A stretch of 64,000 bases of DNA from Sphingopyxis sp. PAMC25046 (GCF_004795895.1 NZ_CP039250.1:4131501-4195500); one strand, 5' to 3'. Positions 10,573 to 21,832 are shown, counted from the stretch's first letter. Program-made: numbers and translations. The notes: generated by a model from the sequence alone, not told the origin.

Positions 10573-11109
10573 TTATTTCTTCGCGGCGTCGGGGGCGGCC
10601 GTATCGGCACCCTTCTCCATCGAACCATGGTCCATCGCGCCATGATCGGCCGCGTCGGTGCCACCTTCGGCGGGCTTGATCACCATGTCGAAGAGGATGC
10701 GTTCGTTATTGTTGTTGGTGAAGACGAACGCCATCGGCAGCTTGCCCGCGCGCACCGCGGCGCCGTTGATGCCCCAGATCATCAGATGCTTTCCGCCCTG
10801 CTTGAACACCAGCTCGCCCTTCGCGGGAACCGGCGCGCGGAGCAGCGGCTTCATCGTCATCACATTGTTCTCGCGCACGCTCTCGTGCATCTCGACGCGC
10901 TGCGCGAGGTCGCTGGTCACCGCGACCAGTTCGACCGGCACCGGCCCGCCCTCGACGCGGAAATAACCGACCGCGGGCCTGTCGGGCGTCGCCCCCATCA
11001 CGATATGGCCGCTGACCACATTGAGCGGCTGCCCCGCACCCAGATTTTCGCCGCAGCCGGTCAGGCTGAGCGCGGTGGCGGCAAGAGCGGCAAGTGCGAA
11101 GGGTTTCAT
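10573..11109 (-). CDS. Periplasmic copper chaperone, PCu(A)C family
   Basis: 178 residues from ATG 11107-11109, chosen because a lipoprotein signal peptide follows (MKPFALAALAATALSLTGCG, lipobox LTGC). The PCu(A)C copper site is visible: V-E-M-H-E, then an M-T-M-K about ten residues on, and later G-G-K-H-L-M, matching H-M-x10-M-x21-H-x-M. Such proteins deliver Cu(I) to the Cu(A) centre of cytochrome oxidase or serve in copper homeostasis. The acidic, Asp/Ala/His-rich tail (GGTDAADHGAMDHGSMEKG) may bind additional metal. Divergent from dnaK and likely co-transcribed with the zincin-like gene downstream. Confidence 0.88.
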   Translation of the reverse strand: MKPFALAALAATALSLTGCGENLGAGQPLNVVSGHIVMGATPDRPAVGYFRVEGGPVPVELVAVTSDLAQRVEMHESVRENNVMTMKPLLRAPVPAKGELVFKQGGKHLMIWGINGAAVRAGKLPMAFVFTNNNNERILFDMVIKPAEGGTDAADHGAMDHGSMEKGADTAAPDAAKK

Positions 11110-11166
11110 TTTGGGAGGACTCCGTAAAAGCGCGACAATTCGCACCCTCGATAAGCCGTCAAAGCC

Positions 11167-11197
11167 CTTGTGCCAAGGATTAGCGCACCTATATCGC
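11167..11197 (+). promoter_or_regulatory. Probable sigma32 (heat-shock) promoter of dnaK
   Basis: CTTG at 11167-11170, 17 bases, then CCTATAT at 11188-11194. This fits the alphaproteobacterial sigma32 consensus CTTG-N17/18-CYTATNT. It lies about 70 bp before the dnaK start codon, as expected for a heat-inducible dnaKJ unit. Confidence 0.6.
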
Positions 11198-11264
11198 GCC
11201 CATGTAACCCATGGACGGCGTGCCTTTTCAGGGCGCCGGAAGAAGCAACAAGGACGTATTATCA

Positions 11265-13175
<1,911 letters not shown>

Positions 13176-13187
13176 GAATGAAACTCT

Positions 13188-13216
13188 CTCCGCCGTACCC
13201 CCCGGGTGCGGCGGAG
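13188..13216 (+). terminator. Hairpin between dnaK and dnaJ (attenuator-like)
   Basis: CTCCGCCG at 13188-13195 pairs with CGGCGGAG at 13209-13216 around a 13-base loop. Only a weak T run (CCTTTT) follows ten bases later, so it is more likely a partial terminator or RNA-stability element that lowers dnaJ relative to dnaK than a full stop. Confidence 0.5.
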
Positions 13217-13236
13217 TTGAGGGGGCCTTTTGAGCT

Positions 13237-14367
13237 ATGTCACTCGACGTCGATTATTACGAACTGCTGGAAGTCGAGCGCACCGCCGACGATGCGGCGC
13301 TGAAGGCGAGCTACCGCAAGCTCGCGATGAAATATCACCCCGACAAGAATCCGGGCTGCGGCGACAGCGAAGCGCGCTTCAAGGCGATCAGCGAAGCCTA
13401 TGACTGCCTGAAAGATCCGCAGAAACGCGCCGCCTACGACCGTTTCGGCAAGGCCGGGGTCAACGGCGGCGCGGGCGGTTTCGGCGGCGGCAATGGCGCC
13501 GATTTCGGCGATATCGGCGATATTTTCGAATCGATCTTCGGATCGGCCTTCGGCGGCGGACGTCAGCAGCGCGGCCCCGCGCGCGGTGCCGACCTGCGCT
13601 ATGACATGGAAATCCGGCTCGAAGACGCTTTCTCGGGCATCACGCGCGAGATTCAGGTCGACGTCGCCGCGCGCTGCGAGACGTGCGACGGATCGGGCGC
13701 GAAGCCCGGCACGTCGACCAACCGCTGCACGACCTGCGCCGGCCACGGCAAGGTGCGCGCGCAGCAGGGCTTTTTCATGGTCGAGCGCACCTGCCCGACC
13801 TGCCAAGGCGCGGGCGAGGTCATCGCCGACCCCTGCAATTCATGCCACGGTGAAGGCCGCGTCGACCGGCGCAAGACGCTGACCGTCAACATTCCCGCGG
13901 GGGTCGACGAGGGCACGCGCATCCGCCTGTCGGGCGAGGGCGAGAGCGGCGCGCGCGGCGCGGCGCCGGGCGACCTCTACATCTTCCTCCACATGGCGCG
14001 GCACAAGGTTTTCGAGCGCGAGGGCACCACGCTGTTCACGCGCGCGCCGATCAGCTTCACGACCGCCGCGCTCGGCGGCGAAATCACCATTCCCGGCCTC
14101 GACGGCAAGAAGCACGACATCAATATTCCCGCGGGTATCCAGTCGGGCAAGCAGCTCCGCCAGCGCGGCGCGGGCATGCCGGTATTAAACGGCCGCGGCC
14201 ACGGCGACCTCGTCGTCCAGATCGACGTCGAGACGCCGACCCGCCTCACCGCGCGTCAGAAGGAATTGCTGTGCGAGTTCCGCGAGACCGAGACCGGCGA
14301 GGAATGCCCCGCAAGCCAGGGCTTTTTCGGCCGCATCAAGGAAATGTGGGACGATCTGACGGATTAG
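13237..14367 (+). CDS. dnaJ: Co-chaperone DnaJ (Hsp40)
   Basis: 376 residues, class I DnaJ. The J domain (1-70) has the DnaK-stimulating HPD in KYHPDKNPG. A Gly/Phe-rich region follows (75-110, GGAGGFGGGNGADF). The zinc-finger domain (about 140-220) has four CxxCxGxG units: CETCDGSG, CTTCAGHG, CPTCQGAG and CNSCHGEG. A C-terminal substrate-binding region completes it. Partner of DnaK in protein folding. Convergent with the patatin-like gene, with a 30-bp-arm palindrome between them. Confidence 0.98.
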   Translation: MSLDVDYYELLEVERTADDAALKASYRKLAMKYHPDKNPGCGDSEARFKAISEAYDCLKDPQKRAAYDRFGKAGVNGGAGGFGGGNGADFGDIGDIFESIFGSAFGGGRQQRGPARGADLRYDMEIRLEDAFSGITREIQVDVAARCETCDGSGAKPGTSTNRCTTCAGHGKVRAQQGFFMVERTCPTCQGAGEVIADPCNSCHGEGRVDRRKTLTVNIPAGVDEGTRIRLSGEGESGARGAAPGDLYIFLHMARHKVFEREGTTLFTRAPISFTTAALGGEITIPGLDGKKHDINIPAGIQSGKQLRQRGAGMPVLNGRGHGDLVVQIDVETPTRLTARQKELLCEFRETETGEECPASQGFFGRIKEMWDDLTD

Positions 14368-14388
14368 GTTCGCCGCCTCCACCCCATC

Positions 14389-14470
14389 TTCGTCATTCCC
14401 GCGAAAGCGGGAACCCAGTTGCCACAGCAGTTTGCTCAAGCTGGGTTCCCGCTTTCGCGGGAATGACGAA
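14389..14470. repeat. Palindromic repeat (type A), perfect 30-bp arms, between convergent genes
   Basis: Left arm 14389-14418 and right arm 14441-14470 are exact reverse complements (30 of 30), beginning TTCGTCATTCCCGCGAAAGC, with a 22-base loop. It fills the gap between dnaJ and the patatin-like gene and could end transcription from both sides. A second copy of this family lies inside the ileS coding frame at 26626-26706. Confidence 0.92.
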
Positions 14471-14475
14471 TTGAG

Positions 14476-16788
14476 TCACCCGATCTCACCCCTCAGCTCC
14501 GCGATCAGCGCCTTCACCTTCGGCAGCCGTTCTTCCTCCTCGTCGAGGATGGCATGGAACGCGCGGCGCTTGAGCGCCTTCAGCTCGTCCGCCGTCAGCG
14601 CACCGTCGCCGGTCACGCTGCTGGCGACGATGTCGATCAGCCGGTCGGCGCCGTGGAGCCGCCCCCACAGATAGTCGTTCTCGCGGTAGGCGCGGCTGAA
14701 GAAGGCGCCGAAGCTGTTGAATTCGACCCCCTTGAGCATCGCCGCCGCGCCGCCAGTGCGGATCGCGGTCGCGTCCGACGGCGAGATGCGGTCGATCTTG
14801 ATCGGGTCGAACTCGTCGAACCCCTCCCCTTGCAGCAGCGGCAAGGTCGCGATGTCGTAAAAAGGATAACCGAGATAGGCGAGGAGCAGCGTCCGCCGGT
14901 CATCCTTGGGCAAGAGCGCCAGCGCCTCGGCCATCAGCGCGTCGGCTTCGGCATCGGCGCCGATCAGGTCGCGCCGTTCGCCGATCGCGTCGATCCACGC
15001 CCCTGGACCGGCTTCGGCGGCGATATCGATGTCCGCGAACCAATTGTCGCCCTCGCGTTCGAGATAGAGGCCGAGCGCGGTATAGATCGCGTCGCGCATC
15101 GCGTCGCACGCCGGATCGCGCGTATCGCGCTTCGCCTCGACCACGCGATCGAGTTCGCGCGCGAGGAATCGCAAACGCCGCACGCGAAAGCCGAGATCAT
15201 GGCTGCGGAAGAAAGTGACCGCATCGTCGCTCGCGCCCGACCCGCGCTTGCCCGAAATGCGGTCGAGCCCGCGCGCGCGGACCTCGTCCCAAATCGCGCC
15301 GCGCCGGTTGCGGCGATGGATGTCGCCCTCCGCCGGGGCGAGCCGGTCGACCAGCGTCACCAGTTCCTCGACCACCGCCGATAATTTGAGATGGCCATAA
15401 GGCGAAAAGGCGAAGCCCGCGCGCGCCGCCGCCTGACCCTGTGCCTTCGCGCGCCACTTCTGCAGCCGCGCCGGGGTGGGCGTGTCGAGGAAGAAGGTCG
15501 TGCCGAACAGCGCCGCGACCTGTTCCTCGACCTCGACCTTCATCGCGTCGACGATGCGCTGCATACGGCGGATCCGCCGCGACATGCCCTCGATCGCCTC
15601 GACATTGTCGCGGATCGGCTGTTCGCGCGGAATCTCCGACAGCGCGCCGAGGATCGTAGAGAGGAAACCCGGCAGCTTGGGCGCCTCGCCTTCGGTCGCC
15701 TCGCCTGGCTTGCCGAAGCTGATCGAGCGATAATCGGGCTTGGGGTCGATATAGACGAAGCGGCGGTCGATCTCGCGCCGCGCCGGCCGCTGCTTGAGCG
15801 CGGCGATCGCGGGACGAAAGGGCGCGTTGGCGAGCACCGAGCCGTCGATGAGCACGCGGTCGGCGGGATCGACCTCGCCGCTCGCCGGAAGCTGCCGAGC
15901 GATGAAGGCGTCGCGTCCCGGCCAGTCGATCCGTCGCTTTTCGAGCACCCGGTCGAGCTCGCGGAGCGTGAAGGGCGGAAAGGCGCCCGGAAAGCTCGCC
16001 GTCGCGCGCGCCGCGGCGGTGAGGCCCGGCACATCGTCGATGCGCTTTCCGGTGCGGCGGTCCTCGCGGAACCGCATGATCAGCCGATGCTCCTGCTCGG
16101 TGACGCGCGGCGGGCTGTTGAGCGACAGCGGCGCGCTGTATCCGGCAAAATCGGTCACCGACACAAAGAGGTCGATGGGCTGCCCGGCGGGGACGAGCGG
16201 CGGCCCCTTGGGTCCCGTTTCCATCGCGTCGAACGCGTCGAGCAGCAGGTTCGAGAAGGTCGCGCCCCCGAAAGGCGGTTCGAACCAACGCGCGCGCACG
16301 AAACGCGACAGCTTGGCGCGAACCTCGTCCTGCGCGGCTTCCCCCACGGTGCGGTCGATGACGTTGCCGCGCCGTTTCATCGCCCAGCCCGCGATCGGCA
16401 CCGCCCAGAATTTCGTCGCTGCCGACAGCGCGCGCGCGTCGGGATCGAGCAGCCGGTCGACGTCGGCGCCATCGAGCCACAGCCCGGTGAGCGGATCGAG
16501 CGACTGGCCCGTCGCCAGCGCGCGCGCCAGGAAGATGCCGTTGATCCCGCCCGCGCTCGCTCCGGCGACGATGTCGGCGAGAACGCGGAGCTTGACCCCG
16601 CTCTTTTCAGCGATCTGCGCCAGCAGGTCGTGATAGACGCCGCACGCGCCGGAAGGCGGCGCATCCTCATGAAAAGCGCGCGAGGCGGCGGCGAGCCGCC
16701 AGATCTCCTTGGTGATCCCGTGCATGTAAACGGCAAGGCTGATGCCGCCGTAGCAAATCAGGGCGAAGCGCAGTTCCTTTTCCCGCAT
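14476..16788 (-). CDS. Patatin-like phospholipase domain protein (DUF3376 type)
   Basis: 770 residues. The N-terminal patatin domain has the oxyanion region C-Y-G-G-I-S-L-A-V, the nucleophile serine in GASAGGING near residue 79, and the catalytic aspartate probably in LIDGSVLANAPF near 320, which together form a Ser-Asp dyad lipid acyl hydrolase. The C-terminal half (400-770) matches the large actinobacterial/proteobacterial patatin-related proteins with a DUF3376 region. It includes GAFFSRAYRENDYLWGRLHG near the end. Likely an intracellular phospholipase or lipid acylhydrolase; no signal peptide. Substrate is not inferable. Single-gene unit. Confidence 0.85.
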   Translation of the reverse strand: MREKELRFALICYGGISLAVYMHGITKEIWRLAAASRAFHEDAPPSGACGVYHDLLAQIAEKSGVKLRVLADIVAGASAGGINGIFLARALATGQSLDPLTGLWLDGADVDRLLDPDARALSAATKFWAVPIAGWAMKRRGNVIDRTVGEAAQDEVRAKLSRFVRARWFEPPFGGATFSNLLLDAFDAMETGPKGPPLVPAGQPIDLFVSVTDFAGYSAPLSLNSPPRVTEQEHRLIMRFREDRRTGKRIDDVPGLTAAARATASFPGAFPPFTLRELDRVLEKRRIDWPGRDAFIARQLPASGEVDPADRVLIDGSVLANAPFRPAIAALKQRPARREIDRRFVYIDPKPDYRSISFGKPGEATEGEAPKLPGFLSTILGALSEIPREQPIRDNVEAIEGMSRRIRRMQRIVDAMKVEVEEQVAALFGTTFFLDTPTPARLQKWRAKAQGQAAARAGFAFSPYGHLKLSAVVEELVTLVDRLAPAEGDIHRRNRRGAIWDEVRARGLDRISGKRGSGASDDAVTFFRSHDLGFRVRRLRFLARELDRVVEAKRDTRDPACDAMRDAIYTALGLYLEREGDNWFADIDIAAEAGPGAWIDAIGERRDLIGADAEADALMAEALALLPKDDRRTLLLAYLGYPFYDIATLPLLQGEGFDEFDPIKIDRISPSDATAIRTGGAAAMLKGVEFNSFGAFFSRAYRENDYLWGRLHGADRLIDIVASSVTGDGALTADELKALKRRAFHAILDEEEERLPKVKALIAELRGEIG

Positions 16789-16874
16789 GAGCCGGGTGAT
16801 AGCGGGGTTTGATGCGCCGCGTCACCCCTTGCGGGGTGATCATGTGGGGCGGGGTGGTTTCCAGACCTCCCTTT

Positions 16875-16958
16875 GCCGCTCGTGTCGAGCGAAGTCGAGA
16901 CATCCGTCAAGGTGGCGCCTCCCCGATTGGCATCTCGGCTTCGCTCGATGCGAACGGG
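16875..16958. repeat. Palindromic intergenic repeat (type D)
   Basis: Imperfect inverted repeat: cgagcgaagtcgaga pairs with tctcggcttcgctcg, and outer bases ccgctcg pair loosely with cgaacgg. It lies between the divergent patatin-like gene and the TonB-dependent receptor. The remainder of 16789-17061 has a small hairpin TCACCCCTTGCGGGGTGA at 16822-16839 and a possible iron operator near 17018. Confidence 0.65.
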
Positions 16959-17017
16959 TTGGGTGACGGCGTCCGCTTTCACTCCGCATCGCACCACCGC
17001 CTCACAAACTCCTTGCT

Positions 17018-17036
17018 TTTGCGAATGTGTCGCACT
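17018..17036 (+). promoter_or_regulatory. Possible Fur-type iron operator
   Basis: TTTGCGAATGTGTCGCACT contains the inverted pair TGCGA / TCGCA around five bases, about 26 bp before the receptor start codon. It resembles GCGAAT-based Fur boxes ahead of TonB-dependent receptors in related bacteria, but the right half is degenerate. Confidence 0.35.
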
Positions 17037-17061
17037 AGCGCGCGCTCCGAAACAGGAGTTC

Positions 17062-19236
17062 ATGATGAATCGCAAATTCGCTCTCGCCGCGCTTGCCTGC
17101 ACGGCGCTTTCCTCGACCGCCTTCGCGCAGGACACCGCGCCCGCCGATACGGCCGGGAGCGAAGACGCGATCGTCGTCACCGCCGCGCGCACGATCCTGC
17201 CGCCGAACGCGCTGCCGCTGACGATCGAGGTGATCGACAAGGACGCGCTCGACCAGCAGATCGCGATCTCGGGTTCGGTGACCGATGCGGTCGCGACGCT
17301 GACTCCCAGCTTCTCGCCGACGCGGCAGAAACTTTCGGGCGCGGGCGAGACGCTGCGCGGCCGCTCGCCGCTCTATGCGATCAACGGCATCCCCCAGTCG
17401 ACTCCGCTGCGCGACGGCAGCCGCGACGGTTTTACGATCGACGGCTTCTTCGTCGACCGGGTCGAGCTGATCTTCGGGTCGAACGCATTGCAGGGAATCG
17501 GCGGCACCGGCGGCATCGTCAACCAGGTGACGGTCGGTGCACCGGCCGAAGAGGGCGTGTCGGGCCGCGCATTGCTCCAGGCAACCGCCGATAACGACTT
17601 CTCCGACGAAGGCATGGGCGGCAAGGTCGCCGGCCTCGTCCAGTATAAGGCGGGGCGATTCGACGCGTCGGTCGGCGCCGCCTGGGAACGGCGCGGCGTC
17701 TTTTTCGACGGCGAGGGCCGGCCCGTCGGGATCAACCTGACGCAGGGCGAAACGCAAGATTCTGAAACGCTCTCGCTGTTCGGCCGCTTCGGCTATGCGG
17801 TGACCGACACGATGCGGCTCGACCTGACCGCGAGCCGCTTCGAGCTTGAGGGTGACGGCGATTATGCCGCGGTCGCGGGCAACAAGCCCGGCGGCGTGCC
17901 GACGAGTGCGGAACCGGGCATCCCGCCGGGCGTGCCCGCGACGGGGCGCACCGAAAGCGTCGCGCTGTCGCTCACCGACACCGACCTTGGCGGCGGGAAT
18001 TTCATCAGCCAGATTTTCTGGAACCGCAGCCGCGACACCTTCGGCGGCGAACCCAATCCGATCGCGACCTTCCAGGATCCGGCGATCGCGCCGCGCGGCA
18101 CCTTGTTCGACCAGTCGCAGAACCGCAGCCGCAAATATGGCGGGAAGCTGAGCTATGAGCGCGCGGTGCCGGGGCTCGATGCGCTGACGCTGATCGCGGG
18201 TTTCGACGCGCTGTGGGATTCGACCGAGCAAAGGCTGATCGCGACCGACCGCGCCTGGGTGCCGCCGACCGATTTCCGCAGCCTTGCGCCCTTCGGCCAG
18301 GCGAACCTCAAGCTTGCGGGCGGCCTTGTCCGTCTCGCAGGCGGCGTTCGCTATGAAAATGTGAAGATCACGATCGACGATTATCGCACGCTCGCGTCGA
18401 CCACGTTCAACGGCACCGACGAATCCACCTTTGGCGGCGTTGCCGTCGCCGGCGGCAGCCCTACATTCGACGATGTGTTGCTCAACGGCGGCGTGATCGT
18501 CGAGCCCGTCCCCGGCATCCGCGCCTATGCGAGCTATGCCGAGGGGTATACCGTCCCCGACGTCGGCCGCATCACGCGCGCGGTTCGCACGGCGGGCACC
18601 GACATCGACAATTTCCTCGATATCTCGCCCATCGTCTCGAACAATCGCGAACTGGGGGTCGAGGTGAAGCGCGGCCCGCTCGATGCCAGCGCAACCTATT
18701 TCTGGTCGTCGAGCAAGAAGGGGCAGCTGCTCATCGCGCGGCCCGACGGCATTTTCGACGTGCAGCGCCAGCGCGTGGAGATCGAAGGGCTCGAAATCAA
18801 CCTCGCGGTCAGGATGCCGATCGACGGGCTGACGCTGTCGGCGGGTTATGCGCATCTGAACGGCCGGTTCGACGATGACGGGGACGGCGTCGTCGATACC
18901 GACCTCGACGGTGCAAACATCTCGCCCGACCGGCTCAACCTCGCCGCGGCCTATGCCAGCGGCCCCGTCTCGGCGCGGGTGCAGACGCAATTCTACCTCG
19001 CGCGCACCTTCCGCGGGCCCGGGCGCGACCCGCGCAACGACTTCGGGGGCTACAATCTGACCGACGCCTTCATCCGCTATCAGACGAGCCTCGGCGGCGT
19101 GAGCCTCGCGGTGCAGAATCTGTTCGACAAGCAATATATCAGCTACGCGAGCGACACCCAGCGGCCGACCGACAATTTCTTCAACTTTGCCGGACGCGGA
19201 CGCACCTTCACGCTCGGCTGGGATTACCGCTTCTGA
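17062..19236 (+). CDS. TonB-dependent outer-membrane receptor (siderophore type)
   Basis: 724 residues from ATG 17062 (a second ATG follows at once); AGGAG at 17054-17058 fixes the start. A signal peptide ends at about residue 22 (STAFA-Q). A TonB-box-like DAIVVTA lies near residue 35, followed by the plug domain (to about 165, with GTGGIVNQVT) and a 22-strand barrel ending in the typical aromatic terminus GWDYRF. The loop DDDGDGVVDTDLDG near 615 is an Asp-rich calcium-binding type motif common in such loops. The coupled PepSY gene downstream points to ferric-siderophore uptake. Energy would come from TonB-ExbB-ExbD encoded at 36-39 kb. Confidence 0.92.
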   Translation: MMNRKFALAALACTALSSTAFAQDTAPADTAGSEDAIVVTAARTILPPNALPLTIEVIDKDALDQQIAISGSVTDAVATLTPSFSPTRQKLSGAGETLRGRSPLYAINGIPQSTPLRDGSRDGFTIDGFFVDRVELIFGSNALQGIGGTGGIVNQVTVGAPAEEGVSGRALLQATADNDFSDEGMGGKVAGLVQYKAGRFDASVGAAWERRGVFFDGEGRPVGINLTQGETQDSETLSLFGRFGYAVTDTMRLDLTASRFELEGDGDYAAVAGNKPGGVPTSAEPGIPPGVPATGRTESVALSLTDTDLGGGNFISQIFWNRSRDTFGGEPNPIATFQDPAIAPRGTLFDQSQNRSRKYGGKLSYERAVPGLDALTLIAGFDALWDSTEQRLIATDRAWVPPTDFRSLAPFGQANLKLAGGLVRLAGGVRYENVKITIDDYRTLASTTFNGTDESTFGGVAVAGGSPTFDDVLLNGGVIVEPVPGIRAYASYAEGYTVPDVGRITRAVRTAGTDIDNFLDISPIVSNNRELGVEVKRGPLDASATYFWSSSKKGQLLIARPDGIFDVQRQRVEIEGLEINLAVRMPIDGLTLSAGYAHLNGRFDDDGDGVVDTDLDGANISPDRLNLAAAYASGPVSARVQTQFYLARTFRGPGRDPRNDFGGYNLTDAFIRYQTSLGGVSLAVQNLFDKQYISYASDTQRPTDNFFNFAGRGRTFTLGWDYRF

Positions 19237-20327
19237 TGATGAAACTGCTCGACACGCTGCACCGCTGGACGGGAGGTCTGATCGGCCTCGTGCTCGCGCT
19301 GCTCGGCCTGTCGGGCACGATCCTGCTTTACGAGCATCTGTGGGTCGGTGTGCCGGGGACGGGCGATCCGCTGCGTGGCGACCTCGCGGCGGTCGCCGCG
19401 ACCACCGAAAAGCTGATGGCGATGCCCGGCGCGCAGGGCATCATCTACGCCGACGATCGGTTTGGACTGCATCAATTGCGCTTCGAGGAAGGCGCGGGCG
19501 CCTATGCGAGCCAGTCGGGCGAGATCGCCGCGCGCTGGGCGAGTCAGTGGGAGCGGCCCGAGCTCTGGATCTTCGATTTCCACCACCATCTCTTCGCTGG
19601 CGACAATGGCGAATGGGTGATCGGCATCGCGGGGCTCGCCGGGCTGTTCTTCGTGATTAGCGGCGTCATCCTGTGGTGGCGCACGCGGCGGACCTTCCAG
19701 CTCCGCCTCTGGCCCAGGCGGATGAGTCGCCCTGCGATCGTTATGCACCACCGCGACCTCGGCATTATCGTCGCGCCGCTGCTGCTTATCTCGATCGTCA
19801 CCGGAACGATGATGATTTTCCGCCCGTTCGCGATGGCGGTGATCGCGCCCTTCGGCTCACCCGCCGAGGCCGCGAAGGCCATGGAGCCGCCGAAATATGA
19901 AAGCGGCCCGCTCACGGAAAAGCCCGACTACACGGCGATGCTGACCGAAGCGCGGCGGCGCTTTCCCGATGCCGAATTCCGGATCCTCAGCCTGCCGCGC
20001 AAGGCAGGCGACCCGATCGGCCTGCGCATGAAGCAGCCCGCCGAATGGCTGCCCAACGGGCGCACGACGCTAGCTTTCGACGCCGCGACGGGCGAGGTGC
20101 TCGGCGCGCGCGACGCGCTCGCACTGCCGAGCGGCGCGCAGGCGTTCAACAAGGCCTTCCCCATCCACGCCTCGAAGGTCGGCGGCTGGACGTGGCGCAT
20201 CATCCTGACGATCTCGGGCGTGTCGCTGACGCTGCTCGGCAGCCTTGCGGTGTGGACCTTCTGGTTCAGGCGGCCGAAGCCCGCGAAGCGGACGGCCGAG
20301 AAGAAGACGGTACTGGTTTCGACATAA
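19236..20327 (+). CDS. PepSY-associated inner-membrane protein (PiuB-like)
   Basis: 363 residues, ATG 19236 overlapping the receptor stop (TGATG); a second ATG at 19239 is equally possible. Four membrane segments: about 14-36, 128-150, 185-205 and 325-350. Histidines sit near or between them (LHRW, FDFHHHLF, MHHRDLG, IHASK), as in the PepSY-TM family, which is often paired with siderophore receptors and thought to reduce ferric-siderophores in the periplasm or membrane. The translational coupling supports a joint role with the receptor. The exact reaction is unproven for the family. Confidence 0.88.
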   Translation: MMKLLDTLHRWTGGLIGLVLALLGLSGTILLYEHLWVGVPGTGDPLRGDLAAVAATTEKLMAMPGAQGIIYADDRFGLHQLRFEEGAGAYASQSGEIAARWASQWERPELWIFDFHHHLFAGDNGEWVIGIAGLAGLFFVISGVILWWRTRRTFQLRLWPRRMSRPAIVMHHRDLGIIVAPLLLISIVTGTMMIFRPFAMAVIAPFGSPAEAAKAMEPPKYESGPLTEKPDYTAMLTEARRRFPDAEFRILSLPRKAGDPIGLRMKQPAEWLPNGRTTLAFDAATGEVLGARDALALPSGAQAFNKAFPIHASKVGGWTWRIILTISGVSLTLLGSLAVWTFWFRRPKPAKRTAEKKTVLVST

Positions 20328-20384
20328 GCCCGGAGGCGCCCTCACGTCGCGGGGGAATGATGTCCGAAGCCGGCCGATAGCCTT

Positions 20385-21407
20385 TCAGAATTGATACGCA
20401 AGCCCCCCACCGAAGAGCCACTGGTCGGCGCTGCCGACCTCCGACACGATCGGCGATTTGGCGAAGCGCGAAGCGATGCGGCCATATTGCGCGCCGCCGA
20501 TCAGCGTGAATCCCTTTCGAAGATCGCCCGACAGCGCATAGGCGCCGGCGATCCCCAGCGTATATTTGCCCGCGGTCGCCTTGCGCCCCGCGCCGTCATA
20601 GACGGGCAGCCCGCTCGCGGCGCTGTCTTCGGCATCGATGTCATAATAATAGCGGCCAAAGCCCTTGCCGTAGAAATTAACCGACGCGGAGACGCCGATA
20701 TAGGCGCGTTTCGACAGCGGCGTGCCATAATCGATCGTCGGCGAGGCGGTCCAGCTACCGTGGCGGCCCGAAATATCCTTTGAGGCCGACATGCGAAAGC
20801 TGATCTGGTCATAGGCGCTGGTGATGACGCCGGTGTGGCTGACCCCGGCGAACAGCCCCATTTCGACCGCGACCTTGCGCTTGCCGAGCGCTGCGACCTG
20901 CGGATCGTCGATCTTGCCGGTGCGATCGCCGCGCAGACTGATCGTCGGGCCGAATTTGAAATCGGTCTTTTGTCCGCGCCGTTGGCGGATCAGGTCAACC
21001 TGGAAATTGGTCCCGCGCGTCGAGAAGGAATAGCCGCTGATCCGTCCGCGAAAATAGAAGGCGGGCAGCGTCCGTCGGTCGTCCGACCCGTTATATTTGG
21101 GGGTGTTGAGCACCCCGACGGCGACCGCGAAATAGTCGCGCGACCATGTGCGTTCGGGATCGTCGTCCTGCGGCCGCGCGGGGGGCAGCAGGATATTCTC
21201 GTCGATCTCGGTATTCTGAAAATGGGCGGCCGCCTGTTCGTCCTCGCCGGTGGCGAGCGTCGTGTCAGCGCTGGCCGGCAGGTCGTAGGGAAGCGCGGCA
21301 CCCTCGGCGGCGGCGGGCGCGGCCAAACCGGCGAGGGTAAAGACTGCAAGCAGAGGGAGCGATCGGGCCGGGCGGGCCAAGCGGAACAACACGGTCAAAT
21401 CGGGCAT
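20385..21407 (-). CDS. MipA/OmpV family outer-membrane protein
   Basis: 340 residues from ATG 21405-21407; another in-frame ATG lies at 21411-21413. A signal peptide (LPLLAVFTLAGLAAPAAA) ends near residue 35. The mature part has beta-barrel character with VAVGVLNTPKYNGSDDRRTLP, typical of the MipA/OmpV family, and ends in the outer-membrane signature GGGLAYQF with a terminal Phe. Family members are barrel proteins linked to murein-enzyme scaffolding or osmoregulation; the function here is unknown. It is divergent from the small membrane protein gene at 21.5 kb. Confidence 0.87.
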   Translation of the reverse strand: MPDLTVLFRLARPARSLPLLAVFTLAGLAAPAAAEGAALPYDLPASADTTLATGEDEQAAAHFQNTEIDENILLPPARPQDDDPERTWSRDYFAVAVGVLNTPKYNGSDDRRTLPAFYFRGRISGYSFSTRGTNFQVDLIRQRRGQKTDFKFGPTISLRGDRTGKIDDPQVAALGKRKVAVEMGLFAGVSHTGVITSAYDQISFRMSASKDISGRHGSWTASPTIDYGTPLSKRAYIGVSASVNFYGKGFGRYYYDIDAEDSAASGLPVYDGAGRKATAGKYTLGIAGAYALSGDLRKGFTLIGGAQYGRIASRFAKSPIVSEVGSADQWLFGGGLAYQF

Positions 21408-21532
21408 AAACATCCGCCTATATTTTCTTTGTCTATACCCCTCTTTACGGGGGTGTAAGTAAACGACGCGCCTTTGCAACGGCTTCGTCTTGCGGAGGGA
21501 CGCATTTCGCCGCATGTGGCTTTCATGTCACG

Positions 21533-21832
21533 ATGCTCCTTCGCCGCTTTCATATTCCCCCGCAGCGCTATTGGTTCCCTTGGGCGCGCCCGGTCGCGCG
21601 CATGAGCCGGATTCCGCGCCTGATCGGCTATGCCTTCATGGCCGCAGCCGCGCTGCTTGCGGCGATCGCGAAGAAGGAGGGTGTCGCGATGCTCGGTCCG
21701 CTGCCCATTGTCGCGGTGGCGCTGTTCCTCGGCATGGTCGGGGTGATGCTGGTATTCACAGACTTGATGGTGCGCGGGCTTTACGCGCAGGTCGATGCGG
21801 CGAAGCGACGCGAGGACGAGGGCGGCGACTGA
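21533..21832 (+). CDS. Small two-span membrane protein of unknown function
   Basis: 99 residues as the longest frame; a later in-frame ATG at 21602 gives 76. Two hydrophobic segments: [16 protein letters not shown] (about 31-46) and [19 protein letters not shown] (about 56-74), followed by a charged tail ending RREDEGGD. I do not recognise the family. The gene ends 46 bp before dxs on the same strand, so the two may be co-transcribed. Neither start has a strong ribosome binding site. Confidence 0.55.
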   Translation: MLLRRFHIPPQRYWFPWARPVARMSRIPRLIGYAFMAAAALLAAIAKKEGVAMLGPLPIVAVALFLGMVGVMLVFTDLMVRGLYAQVDAAKRREDEGGD

